A program made the position numbers and the translations under genes. A DNA stretch of 64,000 nucleotides from Phylloscopus collybita (Eukaryota; Chordata; Aves; Passeriformes; Phylloscopidae). The notes beneath the pieces are model-generated. The model was not told where the DNA came from. It made no database searches and worked only from the letters and a program-made list of their open reading frames with translations. The stretch is taken from contig JAJNNQ010000024.1 in the NCBI GenBank assembly GCA_027886175.1, forward strand, positions 124,001 through 188,000. Direction: 5' to 3'. Below, piece by piece: positions 11,601 through 22,989 of this stretch. Position 1 is the stretch's first letter, and each line of letters opens with the position of its first letter.

Positions 11601-12187
11601 ACCGTTTGCATCCCTCCCTCACAGTGCTTTCAGCTCCCGTCCTAGAGTCCCATTCCCAGCCCCAGTGATTTCAGCTCTTGACCCACAAGCTTTATTTGCA
11701 CTGCCAGCTCTCTTCTTCCAGCTCCAGATGTGCCTCGCTCCAACTCTGGCTTCTGAAACTTCTCCAGGTGCCAAAGGCAGGATCTTTGTCTTGGCTGCAG
11801 CTCCGCAACATCTCAGCCCCCACCGCAACATCTCTAAGCCCTCCCTGCAGTTGAATATCCCAGCCCCAGCGAGATTTTACCCCCAGCGCTCCAGTAGCTA
11901 TCCCGTACCCCCCAGCATTTTCCCCACATCCATGGTATTTCTGGCGCAACCTTACAGTTTCCTTATAGACTCTACACACCCTGTTCTGTTTTCAGGCTCA
12001 ACCCCCTGCCCAACATCCATACCACAGGCCTACAGGGATTTCTGTACACTACTCCTACAGTCTGTGTATTAGCCCAACCGTTTGCATCCCTCCCTCACAG
12101 TGCTTTCAGCTCCCATCCTAGAGTCCCATTCCCAGCCCCAGTGATTTCAGCTCTTGACCCACAAGCTTTATTTGCACTGCCAGCTCT
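2700..12187. repeat. 474-bp tandem satellite array A, 20 monomers
   Basis: A 474-bp monomer repeats head to tail about 20 times, starting about 70 bp after the second TLCD3-like stop. The spacing is exactly 474 bp throughout, except for two monomers with two extra C in a C run (near 5,747 and 11,910). Monomers are highly similar and differ at a limited set of recurring sites. Because 474 is divisible by 3 and the consensus has no stop in one frame, open frames of 1,088 and 2,031 codons run through the array, broken only where the +CC insertions shift frame. I annotate it as satellite DNA, not a gene. The matching array at 60,590 has 6 monomers. Confidence 0.95.
5930..6720. repeat. Two-monomer block duplicated within array A
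   Basis: The variant pattern of the monomers around 5,930-6,720 recurs identically at about 8,300-9,090, five monomers (2,370 bp) further on. Shared marks include an AGTGCCAAAGG variant, a CTCTCTAAGCCC variant, ATCTTTAAATTT and a CTGCGCTCC variant. The monomers that follow (6,879 versus 9,249) differ. This is a local block copy inside the satellite. Confidence 0.75.
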
Positions 12188-13130
12188 TCTGTTTCACTTC
12201 CATCTCTACGTCTTCTCCGCAGTGGACAAAATGCTGATTTTGGTTCTCAGGGTACGATTTTTGTTTCATTTCTAGCTGTGTGTTGTTTCAGCTCAGCTCT
12301 CGAACCCTTTTTTAACCTCCAACCTGTTAATCCTTACTGCAGCAGCAGCTCTCCATTCCCTATCCCCACCCTTAAAGTTATTTCATCTCCAGCCATGCGG
12401 TTCACTTCCCACCTCCATATTCCCTATCCCAGCCAAACAGGGGTTTCACGCCAGACCCTACCATCTTTGTGCCTCCTCCAGCTCTGCTGTCTCAGCTCCA
12501 GCTCCTCAGCTTCTCACTGTCTGTAGCTAAAAGCTGCTATCACTTCTCACTGTAGCCTGCAGCTGTTGATAAGGGCACAAGTCAGTTATTTTTGTCACTT
12601 CCATGTCTTTAGGAACTGTATCACCCCCCCTACTCCATTCCCAACCTTGCAACCCTTGAAGCCTGAAGCTCAACATATGTTTTCCCCCCGGCCTCTGGGT
12701 CCCAGCCCAGCGCTTGCCCAAAGGCCTCCTCACCTTCCCCAGGCAGCACCAAGGGGCTGTGGAGAGCCACTGCACCTCTGGGTCCCCTGTCCCGAAGGGT
12801 GCCCTTGGGTTGGTTGTCAGGCACTTGAGCCGTCCGAGGCCCTACACCCCTCGGCCTTTGCTTGGTGCGACAGGGCAAGGGCCGGTACCACCCCCCCACC
12901 GCAGGCATCTCCTCCAGGCCCTGAGCTGCAGCTCTATCTTTCTCCCCTGGCATTTATGCAGCTCCAGCCCCAGCATTTCCATTGCTCCACTTTGGTTTGG
13001 GCCTGACTCTAGTGCCAAGGTCCTTATTCCACCCTCTTGGGCTTCATGTCTCCACTGGCCATACAGCTGGTGTTTCAGCCCTAGCCCTACAACCTTTACT
13101 CAATTAACATCAGATATCTAGGAAAAGAAA
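12188..13130. other. Unique flank right of array A, no recognised gene
   Basis: This is single-copy sequence that reappears right after array B, 12,527 corresponding to 63,772. It is rich in CAGCTC and pyrimidine-rich motifs reminiscent of the monomer, so it may be the ancestral flank from which the satellite arose. I see no conserved exon. The available part of the second copy (to 64,000) is essentially identical. Confidence 0.5.
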
Positions 13131-13239
13131 ACAAAACCAAACCAAAATAATGTATTAAAATGAGCAAAACAATGAAGTGGCGCAATAAATAAGAAAAACA
13201 TAGTTATTTCTAATAAAAGTAAATAAAAATAATAAAAAT

Positions 13240-13567
13240 GCAAAAAACGCAGCTTTATTCCCGATTTTTTTAAACTTTAAATCCACAAACGACGAAGGCG
13301 CTTTTCCCTGGCCCCCGGTAGCAGCGGCCGGGCCCGCTGTGCTGCACCAGGCCCCGCACCACCCTCCGGCCGCCCGAGCCGCATAGGGCCGGCCCCCAGA
13401 CGCAGGAGTCGCGTCCGTGCTCACCGGCGCTCCCCGGATCGGCAGCTGCGAGGACGCCGTCCTGGCGCTGCTGCGGCCGCGCTGCTGCGGCCGCGCAATC
13501 CCGGCCGCCGCTCTCAGCCCCGCCGCCGAACTGACGCCGCTGCCCCCTCAGAGCACGCTATTTATGC
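13240..13567 (-). other. Compact TATA-driven minus-strand transcription unit (candidate)
   Basis: Read on the minus strand, a TATA-like element (GCATAAATAGCG, about 13,556-13,567) precedes GC-rich leader sequence. A splice-donor-like GCCGGTGAGCAC follows near 13,420, and an AATAAA poly(A) signal lies near 13,255 in GGGAATAAAGCTGCG. The whole unit would be only about 300 bp. Short frames pass through it, but I recognise no protein, and the reading frame is uncertain. Confidence 0.3.
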
Positions 13568-14600
13568 CCCAGGGCCGGCCCGGCCCAGCCAATCAAAACG
13601 TGAGGCAGCGCCGCGCGCCGCCGCCTCCTCCCCCTCCCCCCCCATCTCAGCCCGCCCCTTCCCGCCACCCTCGTCTCCCCCCGCTGTCCCCTCAAGCCCC
13701 CCTCCCGCGATTCCGCCCGCTCCCCGCCGTCTCCCCGTTTCCCTGGGAGAACTCCCGGCCGGCACCTCAACGGGGAGCTCCTGCCGCCCTTCCCGGGCCC
13801 CAACAGCACCCGCCGAGGCTGCAGCAGCGGGGACACGGCTCCGTCGGTTCCCAGAGCGGCAGAGGCAGGAGCGACGCCTCAGGTGAACGGGGGAGCGGGG
13901 CGGGGCCGGGACGCGACTGAGCGATCTGATCTTGGCGGGACCGCGCCCGGATTGACGGGGCGGCTGTGATGGGCGGAGCGGAGGAAGGCGGGCCGGGATT
14001 GCGGGGCTTGGAAGCCGGGAGGCTGCAGCCCGTGGTAGCGCGAGCCGCTCAGCTGGGCGGAGTCAGGGGCGCTCGAAGGGTCCGCGGGCGCCCTGGGCCC
14101 CGCTGCCGAGACTCCCGTCCCCTTCTCCGACGCTGTCTTGTGCCCGGGTCCCGGCTAAAAAGCCCCCGCAGAAGCCCTACCGGAGCGCTCCTATCGACAC
14201 TCGGGGCGGAGGACAGGAAGGGGCGGAGCCGGCCGCCCGCCCGGGAGCGGTTCCGCCGGAGCCCTCGGCAGCCACGCGGAGCAGGGAGCAGCGGCCGCAT
14301 GGTTTGGATGGGGGTGGGGATGGGGATGGGGATGGGGATGGGGGGCGGGGACGTTCGGAGCCCGCTGCGGGGTCCGGGCGCCTCTTTCGCCGCAGCGGTT
14401 CCGCTTCTGCGGGGACTTGGGCTGCCCTGGCTCGATGCTGGCCGAGATCAAGCACAGAATCCCGTGTGCTCTCCCAGCTCGCCCACATCGGCAGCATCTT
14501 ACCCCACGTCTTGGGGATTGTGTGAAGCAGGACCACCCCTTGAGGGCGAGCCACGGAGATTCGGTTGTTGGACCAGGTGAGGACCTATTTCCACGTAGTA
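13300..14600. promoter_or_regulatory. CpG island and probable bidirectional promoter
   Basis: GC and CpG content rise sharply between 13,300 and 14,600. The island has a CCAAT box (AGCCAATC near 13,588), GGGGCGGGG Sp1-type boxes and the minus-strand TATA element. A plus-strand donor (CCTCAG|GTGAAC at 13,882/13,883) and a second (GACCAG|GTGAGG at 14,576/14,577) suggest plus-strand first exons. No coding sequence is recognised. Confidence 0.6.
14308..14344. repeat. (GGGGAT)n microsatellite
   Basis: About five copies of GGGGAT follow GGATGGGGGT inside the CpG island. It is G-quadruplex prone. It is not the vertebrate telomere repeat TTAGGG. Confidence 0.9.
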
Positions 14601-17227
14601 ATTGTTTTTGCTGGCTATAATGTCACAGCTGCAGTGTTCCTTAGACGCTGTGCCCTGCAACACCAGTTACAGCTCCTGTGCTGGGCAGGGAACAGTTCTG
14701 GGCTAGGGCTTTGAGTCTCACCAGTGTCGGTTTCAATCAGTCATTTGTTTTATTTCCTTCAGTCTCTCTGGTTTGCCACCCTGGGTCGCACAGAGCTGTG
14801 TAAAGGTTCCATCCCAGCCGTATGAAGTCCTGCCAGTGTTTCCAGTAGCAGGTGCTGGGGACAGCAAGGGTTGCCTTTTGAGCCTTGTGTTTTACAGAGG
14901 GTTACAAACTCTGCCCTTTAGGATCCAGTGTTTATTTCTGAACATTGGCCCTACAGATAATGGGGATTAGAGTCAGCTCTTGGACCCCCAACACAGGTTT
15001 TGTTTCACAAAGACCAACTGAACTTCCTGAGATAACACACTGGACTTTGGGGTTACTAGTGAATGTTGCCAGGTGATTCTTGTGAGGTTGAACTGAGGTG
15101 ATCTTGGGATTGAGAGCTGCGAACTCCAGGCTTGGGGCAGCTGCAGAGCACTTTGGTTTCAAATAATCCTGCCCAAATACAGTCAACTTGAACCTCTCTC
15201 AGGCACTTTTAGATCCCTCTGTGCAGTCCTCCTCTGGTCCTTTACCTGGGACGTGAGCTCAGAAACGCCTGCCTGCTGGACGGGTGGTTTTTACAGGTAC
15301 AGATTCACTTTCTTAGAGAAGCCATCAGGTGTAATGAAAATCTGTGGAAAAGTGGTGGTTGATACATAGTTGATAGGAGGTCTTGGGCTTTGCTTCTTCC
15401 TCTCTTTAACCTGTTCTTGGAAGGAACTCCTAAACTGGAAAATTGAAAGTGAGGGGGGGAAAAGTTGCTTTTCATTTTTTTAAGTCTTGCTGTGGATTTT
15501 GGCATGTGAAGTGACACTACCGAAATAGAATTGGAAAAACTGAACTTCAGGACTCTGCACTTAATTCTTTTAATGTGCTTGTGTGGGTGCAGGAAATGCC
15601 AAATCCCAAAGCAACTCTATGTCTGTGACATCAAGTGTAATGTCTTTAAAACCAAGTCCTCAGTGTGGGCTTTTGACGTGGATGCAAATGGTCTAAATAA
15701 AGGCCTTTCTTGTGCCCCCAAAGCCAAAAGAAACCTGCCAAAAGCAGGCCTTCATTGCATGTCTGGGATTTCAGTTTGCTGTTGGATTCTTGCCTCCAAT
15801 CTTCTCTCAGGTTCTTGTGCCAGAGGGGGTCTGACCCCAGAGCCAGACAGGGTGCCTGTTGCCTTGATAAATGTGAATGAAATCTGCCAGGTCTGTCAGG
15901 AAAGCAAAAACATCCTGGGGTTTGTTTGGCCACGGATGGAAGATGAAGATGTCCATGCTAGTGGTGGCTGTGAGTGCTGACAGTTTTGGGTTGTGTGGTG
16001 CCTCTGGTCCCTCAGAAGTCGGGACAAGGCTGGAGGAAGGAGGGAAGCTGCGACAGCGACAGCAGTGGCTATTTCAAACTGCTTGGTCAAGAACTTGGAG
16101 AACTAGAAGGACAGGTTTCCTCCCTCTTTCTCCCCTTTACTGGGCAGAATATTAAGGTTTTAACCAAGCTCTCTCTTTTGGGGGTTGTTGTTTGGGTGGG
16201 TTTGTTTCTGGCTTTTTCATGTATTTCTAAGTGGTGCAGTGAGGACCAAGTTGCTGGGTGACATGAATTCTGACTGGCCTATCACAGAAATGGGCATGTG
16301 TGTGTGCATGTGCTTCCTGGCAATCCAGATGTGACGTGGAAATCCTAAGTGAGGATTCCCAGCCTCGGCCACAGGTGACACAGGCTTCTGAGAATGGAAA
16401 TGACCTTGGCAGAACAGCAGCTGTGAAGGGAAGCAGAATTAAAGTACATGGAAGCAGAAAAACCAAGTGAAATGGTACTTCTTGGTCCTGTGTGCACCTC
16501 TTGCCTCTGCCCGCTGTGAACACTTTGTGTTGCAGCTCCATGTGGTCCATTTCAATGTTTGTCGGGTTTGATTTTTGTGTGTGATAAAACCACTGGTCAG
16601 TTACTGTGAACAATTCCCCTCCATTCCTGGACACATCCCTGGAGCTGGGACCAGGCTCCCCCTTACCCTGCAGGAATTCTCTGCTCCTCTGGAGAGGGGG
16701 TGAAGCCAAAGCTTAGGAGCAAACAACCAAACCAGGGCATTATGTCCTTGATGCATCCAGCACCGTGTGTTTTCCAAGTCCCCAGCACGATGAATCTAAA
16801 CCAGAAAATGCCCGTTCCTTCGCTCCTCCAGCTCTCCCCCCACAGCTCCCCTGCTTCCCCTGCTGTTATCCTTGGTGTGCCAAGGTCCTGCATCTCCCTG
16901 GCTCTCCAGCTGCAGCTCTCCTTGTCCTGGCTGTGGCTGATAAAATATGGGCCTGAGGGTTTTTTTGGCAGCAATCCATTCTTTTAAAGAACACAAGGAG
17001 CTCATAAGGCAGTAGAGTCTTTAGGAAATATTTCCAAAGAAGGCACTCTTGTCTTCCTGCCTTTCCTGTAGTTCTCTTTCCTGTTTTCACCTGGGCTGGA
17101 AGGATGGGCATGGCTTGTATTTCTCACGTGAAAGTGATGTTACTAAATTTATGCAGAAGTTCTGATTACAGACACTCATTTTCTGACAGAAAACATTTTT
17201 ATTTTGCCTTTCTCACGTTATTTCCAG
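14601..17227. other. Anonymous non-coding stretch
   Basis: I see no recognisable exon, repeat family or RNA gene here. Short open frames are present on both strands, but none has conserved motifs. If the plus-strand promoter at 13.9-14.6 kb is real, this would be its first long intron. Confidence 0.4.
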
Positions 17228-17315
17228 GTGCTGCCCAGGATGGACGGTGGTCTGTGGTCTCAGACAGTGATTCGCTAGGAGGAAGGGGAGCATTTGCCTG
17301 GCCTGCACAGCTCAG
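17228..17315 (+). other. Exon-like segment, unrecognised
   Basis: This 88-bp segment lies between an acceptor (GTTATTTCCAG) and a donor (CTCAG|GTGGGT). One frame stays open and reads GAAQDGRWSVVSDSDSLGG and onward to PAQLR. It joins in frame to the segment at 17,752. I do not recognise the protein. It could be a coding exon of a gene starting at the 13.9-14.6 kb island, or a chance pair of splice sites. Confidence 0.25.
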
Positions 17316-17751
17316 GTGGGTGTGACAGGATTGGTGTGGCCTGAGCAGGCAGGCATAAACAGCTGTCTGAGCTCTGGAGAGCCTTGAAACTTTCTCTGTC
17401 AGGTTTTGGAGGGGCTTCTCTTTGGGGTTTCTTGTGATGTAGCATGCCGGGTGTCCCTTCCCTTCCTTTGTGCAAAGTCCAGTGGTAAAGGATGGAATAA
17501 CTGACAAGTGGGGTCTGGCCTGGAAAGGGTTCTGTTGAAATCAGGCAAAGAATGCAATGAGAAAAAGGAGCACCCTTTTCATGTCTGCAAGAGCTAGGAA
17601 TAAAAATGCTGTAAAAGGGCCCTTTTATATTGGAATTGGTGTCACCTTTCATGAATAAAACCCCATAGTGAGCAATCAGAGCAGAAGTGTGAAAGCTGGG
17701 ATGCTTTGACAACCGCAGTGGACTTAATTTTCTTTTCTTCCTCTCTTTCAG

Positions 17752-17877
17752 GACAGGAGAAATTACTGAACTCCTCCCATCTTTGCCAAGAGCTTTGGTG
17801 TGTAAGCAGCCTAAGCCAAGAGGCGTCAGCACCAGGGGTCTGCGCTGGAGGGCTCCTGATCCTGTCCACACTGTGGG
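17752..17877 (+). other. Exon-like segment, unrecognised
   Basis: A strong acceptor (CTCTCTTTCAG) at 17,741-17,751 precedes a segment that continues the frame of the exon-like segment at 17,228: TGEITELLPSLPRALVCKQ and onward. A possible donor (TGGG|GTAAAT) lies at its end. I found no homologue from memory and no further exon. Confidence 0.22.
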
Positions 17878-20800
17878 GTAAATCAGAGGGTTGCAGGGTT
17901 CCTCTTTTCCTCTCTGCTGGGATGAACTGCTCAGGGAATGCCATTTCTGACAGCCTGGTCCTGCCCATGTCTGCTGGAAAAGGGCAGAGGTGAGGAGGCC
18001 AATGCCAGAGTTCCTTGGGGATGATAGAGTTCAGGTGTTTGGCTGTGTCCAGAGGGGCAGGGTGGGCGTTTTTTGTGCATCTAAGGATTGGTCCCGGCCC
18101 AGGCCCCGGCACAGGTGCAGGGGGGAGTTGGGAGGATTTGGGAGCAATGGGAGGAAGATGAGGTGCTGGGCAGAGAGATCAGCCTGTGCTGGTGTCCACA
18201 CTGCCACGCAGGGCCCTGGGGTCTGGGCAAAACTCCAGCTCTCGTGATGTTCAGGGATGCAAGGTCTGAGGGACTGGCTTTGCCTGTGGCTTTCCAGGTC
18301 AGCAGGGACGGGAGGAAATGTGGTGCCAGAACTGTGTCCCACTGGGTTGTGTTTCCCTCTGAGGACAGAGAGCCTGGGCTGAGGTGAGATTGATGTGAGT
18401 GCTTGGATGAGCAATGCAGGGACGAGGGAGCTCGGAATTCCAGGTACTGATGGCCATTGCCTTAGGTCTGTTTGGTTTGTGTGTGTGAGAACTGAGATTT
18501 GGGCTGTTGGGAAGAAAGAATGCAATAAATCCACTCCCCGGATATGCGGCCAAGGACTGTGTAGAATGGAAAGGGAGTATTTATATGCTCTATGGCCATT
18601 TCACCCAAATTCAGGGTGGAGCAGTGATGGGTGTGGGTGGGTTTGGTTCTTCATGGGCTACCCTCTGTTATTCCTTGTGCAGCCTTTTCATTCTGTTGTA
18701 GGATTAACTGTCCAGTACCTTTCTAACAAAACCTGTGAGAAGTCTAGATTTAGGATTAGCATTTGGGTCAGTTCACTTGCCAAGGCCGGAGGAGATGGCT
18801 GCTCTCAGCAAAGGTTACTGCTTAATACTGTGTCAGATTTCCCTCAGTGCTGGGCAGGAAAGGCAGGGTTTGGATCAGGAATTCTGCAAACAAGGCCTGT
18901 GTGTGTGATGGTTGATTTCTTGTGTTTTTTGGTGGGCCGGGGCTGGCACAGGGACCCGTGCAGGTGCTGATCTGGCACCGGAGCTGTTGCCGTCTGGAGC
19001 CATTTAAAAGGTACCATCCTTGAACATTTTGGAGGCTGTTTCCAGAATTCCATTTGTAGCAGGATCTCGCCGCAGGTGCAGCAGTCCAGCTGAGGGTTCT
19101 GACCTCTCTCCAGCCTTGTGCTCACCTTGGAACAGACTGGGGCTGGCTCAGGTCTCCCAGGGAAGCAGAGGCCACTGAGGCCTGTGCAGCAGGGACCTGC
19201 TGGGATTTGCTTTTGCAAATCTGACCTGAAGTTTGTCAAACCAGCAGAAAATTCTAATCCCCGTGGGTTTTGTGGAGGAGGTATTGGTGACCCTGAGAAC
19301 TAGATCAGAACCAGCTTTTGTGGTGGGAGAGTCTGAGGTCTGTAAATGCCACATTTGGTATGATCTGTGTGGCTGAAATGAAGTCACGGCCCCAGAGGCT
19401 GACGGTTTCTGGTCATTCCTGTCCCCAGCCTGCTGCTGACCCAGAGGGATCTGCTCTGCTTCCAGGCTGTCCGTGCTCGAGCACCCTGGTCCCTGCAGTG
19501 CCCAAGGCCCGAGACAGAGAGCCTGGTCCCTGTCCAAAGGGACCTTTGGCACCTTGTCAGGAATGTGGCTGCAGCCCCGGGAGCAGCTCAGAGGTGAGAA
19601 CTGGGGCTGTGTTTGAGACTGGTCCACGTCAGGTCAGTGTTTATCAGAAATAATTTCAGAATAATTAGAAATTTTAGAAAAATGCAGCTCAAAAATCTCA
19701 CCTCTCTCCCCCCTAAGTTATCCCAGTTTTTCCCAGGCAAGAGCTGTAAGGAATTCAGGCAGGGGAAATGACATCAGGGAACAGCTGAAAATTCAAAGGC
19801 AGAAAGAGAACTTCTACCAGCAAAGGGCCAGAAAGGGGAGAGGTTTCAGAAAACATTTCTGCGGTCTAATTAATAATTATTTCTGATTCCCCAGTGAGAA
19901 GAACACGAGCTCACAGCCATTCAGGCCTGCCAGTTCCCTGCAGTGAGAGCTCAGCACACATCATCCACAGAAGCAAGTCCAGCATCTGAAAGAAAAAACC
20001 AAAAAACACAAAACAGAAGAAAAAGGTGATTCATTTTGCTTTCAAGTTATTTCCAGTTCTTAAAGCTCAACCAGCATTTGCTCCTGATTTTGGTTGGGTG
20101 AATCAGGAGCAGTGGGCATGGGTCATGGCACTCATTTAGCTGAAAACCTGGTGTAGTGTAGAGGGGATACAAGACCTGTTAGTGTAGGAAAATGTGAGAG
20201 GGTGTCGAGGGGAGTGAGGTGGCATTTTTGAGGGAATTGCTGAGGTAATGGAAGGGAGCCCAGCAGACAATTGCCCCGGGAAATCCGAGGCCCCTGGGGA
20301 CCACAGCTGAGGGGTCAGCGCTCGGGACTCACTGTGTCCTCCTTCCTTGGCAGCAGCCGGCGGGGAAGGGAGAAGAGGCTCCGTGTGGGACGAGGCTGCA
20401 AAAAAACGAGCAGAGGAGTGGCCTCGGGCTGGAGAGGGGCAGGAGAAAGGCACCGTGGGCAAAGGGACCTCCCTGCTGTCACCAGGGCGCCCGTGGGGAA
20501 CAGAACGGACGCTTGGAGGGCAAATGGAGGTGAGGAGTGGAGGGTTTGGAGCAAAATCTTCACCTCCAGGGAACAAGTAGGGGATATTTTTGAGTGAAAA
20601 GCTGAGGTCACACATCTAACCACCTTGGCCCAGGTTGTGTTTGCACCAAGTGGCACCAGAGGTGAAGGTCAAGCCAAAGCCAACCCTGCTTGACCTCTAA
20701 ATTCCAGGGTAAGTTTTAAAGGCTGCCAATTGAGGGAATTGGCATATCAATTTTCATAAAAAATGAAAATCAAGAGCATTCATGAGATTCCTGGGAATCC

Positions 20801-22760
20801 CATCATTACCTTGTTGTCATAGAATTCATAACAGAGTGTTGAGCTCTAGATGATAACAATGCATTTCTTTATTTGGATTATTGGCTCTGTGGGATTTGGG
20901 GTTTATTTGAGGTTTATTTAAAGCCCTCATGGTGGGCCTGACACTGCTCAGGAGCTGGTAGGAGACACAGTCAGAGCTCCTGGCAGACACAGGGTGTTTT
21001 TCCCCAGAGCAGGCTGCAGAGCAATAGCCTGGGACTTGGATTGTCCCTCTGGGTGGTGTCAGTTGCTGTGATTTGTGTAATTCCCTAAGTTTGAGTCCCC
21101 AGACTTCCCAGCCCAGGGGCTGAAGCTGACACGGCAGCACCAAGTTTGTTCTCTGTGCGGTGCCCGGATTCAGGGTTCACTGTCACCTTTGCTAGTTTAG
21201 AGGAATTATACCCATGGCCCCGAATTCCCTGCTCAATTCTCGCTGCAATAACCTCCCAGTGCCTCATGGGGCCTGGATATTCCCATGCAGAGCTGCTGCT
21301 TGACTGCCGGCTGTGCCAGGAACCGGCAGAGCTTCCAAGGAAGCTCAGGGGGCTTGGGACAGGAGAGGTTTCTATTCCCTAGAACTGGCTAATTATAACC
21401 CTCATCCCCTGGGGGGTCACTTGGCAGAGTTGCCTGAAATTCAGCAGATTCCAGCCCCCTGAGCTCGGGCTCCTGTGGATATTTTAAAGCAGGAGAAGGC
21501 AGCGGCCGGACACGCTCCCGGCCCGTGCTGAGGCAGCCCCTGTGCCCACGGGAGGACATCTCTCCCTGCAGCAGCTCAGCTCCTTTCAGAGCCTCAGCAG
21601 TGGCCTCTGCAAGTTCTTTTCCCTCAGGAAAGAGATGCACAACCCTGCCTTCAGCACACCTCCAGCGGGACCCACCTGCAAAGGCTTCCCCTCACTTCTG
21701 CACTTCCAGCTGGCTCCGTGAAAAACTCCAGACTTCATCCAAACAGAACTCCATCCCACTGAAACCTTTGATTTTCAGGCATCTCCAAGGGCTGTTGCTG
21801 GGGATTGAATTTCTGTGAGGGAAGATTGCCTTGGCTTTAATGCTGCTGCTGGATGATGTCCTCAGGCTGGAAGGGAGGGGATTTGGGGTGGCCAGGACAT
21901 ACCTGGCAACTGTGCAGGAGCTCCGGGAGGGCTGGCACCGGGAATTGCTGTCTGAGCCCCTCCGCAAACCCCACGTGCCACCATTCCCAGGCAATGGCAG
22001 CTGTTCCTTGAGGATCTTCTGGGCTGTTTGGGGGCCTCTGTCCGGGCTGAAGCATCTCCAGGTGCCTGTTGAGAGCAGCCCCTGGCCGAGGAGCTGCAGG
22101 CAGCCCTTCAGCCGTGTCTGTGCCAGCCCTGTCTGAGCCCCCCAGTGCCCGTCCCTGGGACGTGTGCCTGGCACCCTGCGTGCCACGGGCAGGACACTGC
22201 GGGCACAGCTCCTCCCCTGCAGAGCCCAAGGACAAGGAGGTGCTGCTCGCCTTGCTGGGGCTGCCGGCCTCCTTCCGCCCTGTGTTTCCAGCCACCCAAG
22301 ACACACAGAGGGAACACCAAGGAACGTTGCCGGCACAAGGGGGGCACCGAGGGCTCTCTGCAGCTCTGGGCCAGAGCAGCAGCCCCGGCCTCAGCAGCCA
22401 CCATCCTTGTGGCCTGGCAACACTCACCTGCAGGAAACGCCGCTCAGCAGGTGGGACCAGCCCCGCCTCTCTGCAGAACTGTGGCCGTGCAGCAAAGGGA
22501 AGCCTCGGGGCTTGTCCTGCTCATTTCTGCCTGGGAAGGGACATTGCATGAGCCCTTCTACGGCTGTTGACTAAATCCTGGAAAGGGCAGGCAATGAGCG
22601 TTACGGGAAGAGTTTTGTGCTGTCGCGTTAGGTGCCAGCCAGTTCTGCCCGAGAGCCCCTGCAGGGGCTGGTGTGTAAAGCAGCTTTAGCAGAAAAAAAA
22701 GGCATTGCAATTCCCTTTGTGGTGCCAAGGATTCCCATCCTAGGGAGATCCACCCCCGTG
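17878..22760. other. Anonymous non-coding stretch
   Basis: Nearly 5 kb show no feature I can support. The GC content is moderate, and short frames on both strands lack conserved motifs. The tracts near 20.3 kb and 22.1 kb are somewhat GC-rich and could hold exons that I do not recognise. Confidence 0.35.
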
Positions 22761-22764
22761 ACTC

Positions 22765-22897
22765 AGAGATTGGCTCAGGTGGTTGGAGCAGAGTCCTAGT
22801 AATGACAAGGTTGTGAGTAATTCTCAAATGGTCCATTTATTTGAGAGTCAGATTTTAGGATCCCTCTCAAGCTCAGGATATCCTGTGATCCAGTAAT
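22765..22897 (+). mobile_element. tRNA-Ile-derived SINE, TguSINE1-like
   Basis: The 5' part resembles tRNA-Ile, with a B-box-bearing half: GGCTCAGGTGGTTGGAGCA, then CTAGTAATGACAAGG, then TTGTGAGT where a T-loop would be. The 3' part, with AATGGTCCATTTATTTGAGAG and CTCAGGATATCCTGTGAT, matches the CR1-like tail of the zebra-finch SINE. The copy is diverged. Known biology: this family is mobilised by CR1 LINEs and is characteristic of songbirds, which is the best species clue in the window. Confidence 0.75.
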
Positions 22898-22989
22898 AAA
22901 GAGGAAAAGTCTCAGCAGAGTTTTAATAAAAGAGGTTTTGCCGTGGCAGAGTGTGAGTTGCAAAGCACGGGGGAGGGAGGAGGAGCACC

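Noticed and set aside
2642..12072. Giant protein-coding genes of 1,088 and 2,031 codons (and 930 codons at 60,526)
   Set aside because: They are the tandem 474-bp satellite read in its one stop-free frame. They change frame only where +CC insertions occur, start at no conserved signal, and show mostly amino-acid-changing variation.
2700..12187. CRISPR-like or other repeat-spacer array
   Set aside because: Monomers are contiguous 474-bp units without unique spacers, and the genome is clearly avian.
14308..14344. Interstitial telomere repeat
   Set aside because: The unit is GGGGAT, not TTAGGG, and only about five copies occur.
22765..22840. Functional tRNA-Ile gene
   Set aside because: The tRNA-like part is diverged, has no proper acceptor stem and runs into a CR1-like tail, so it is a SINE.
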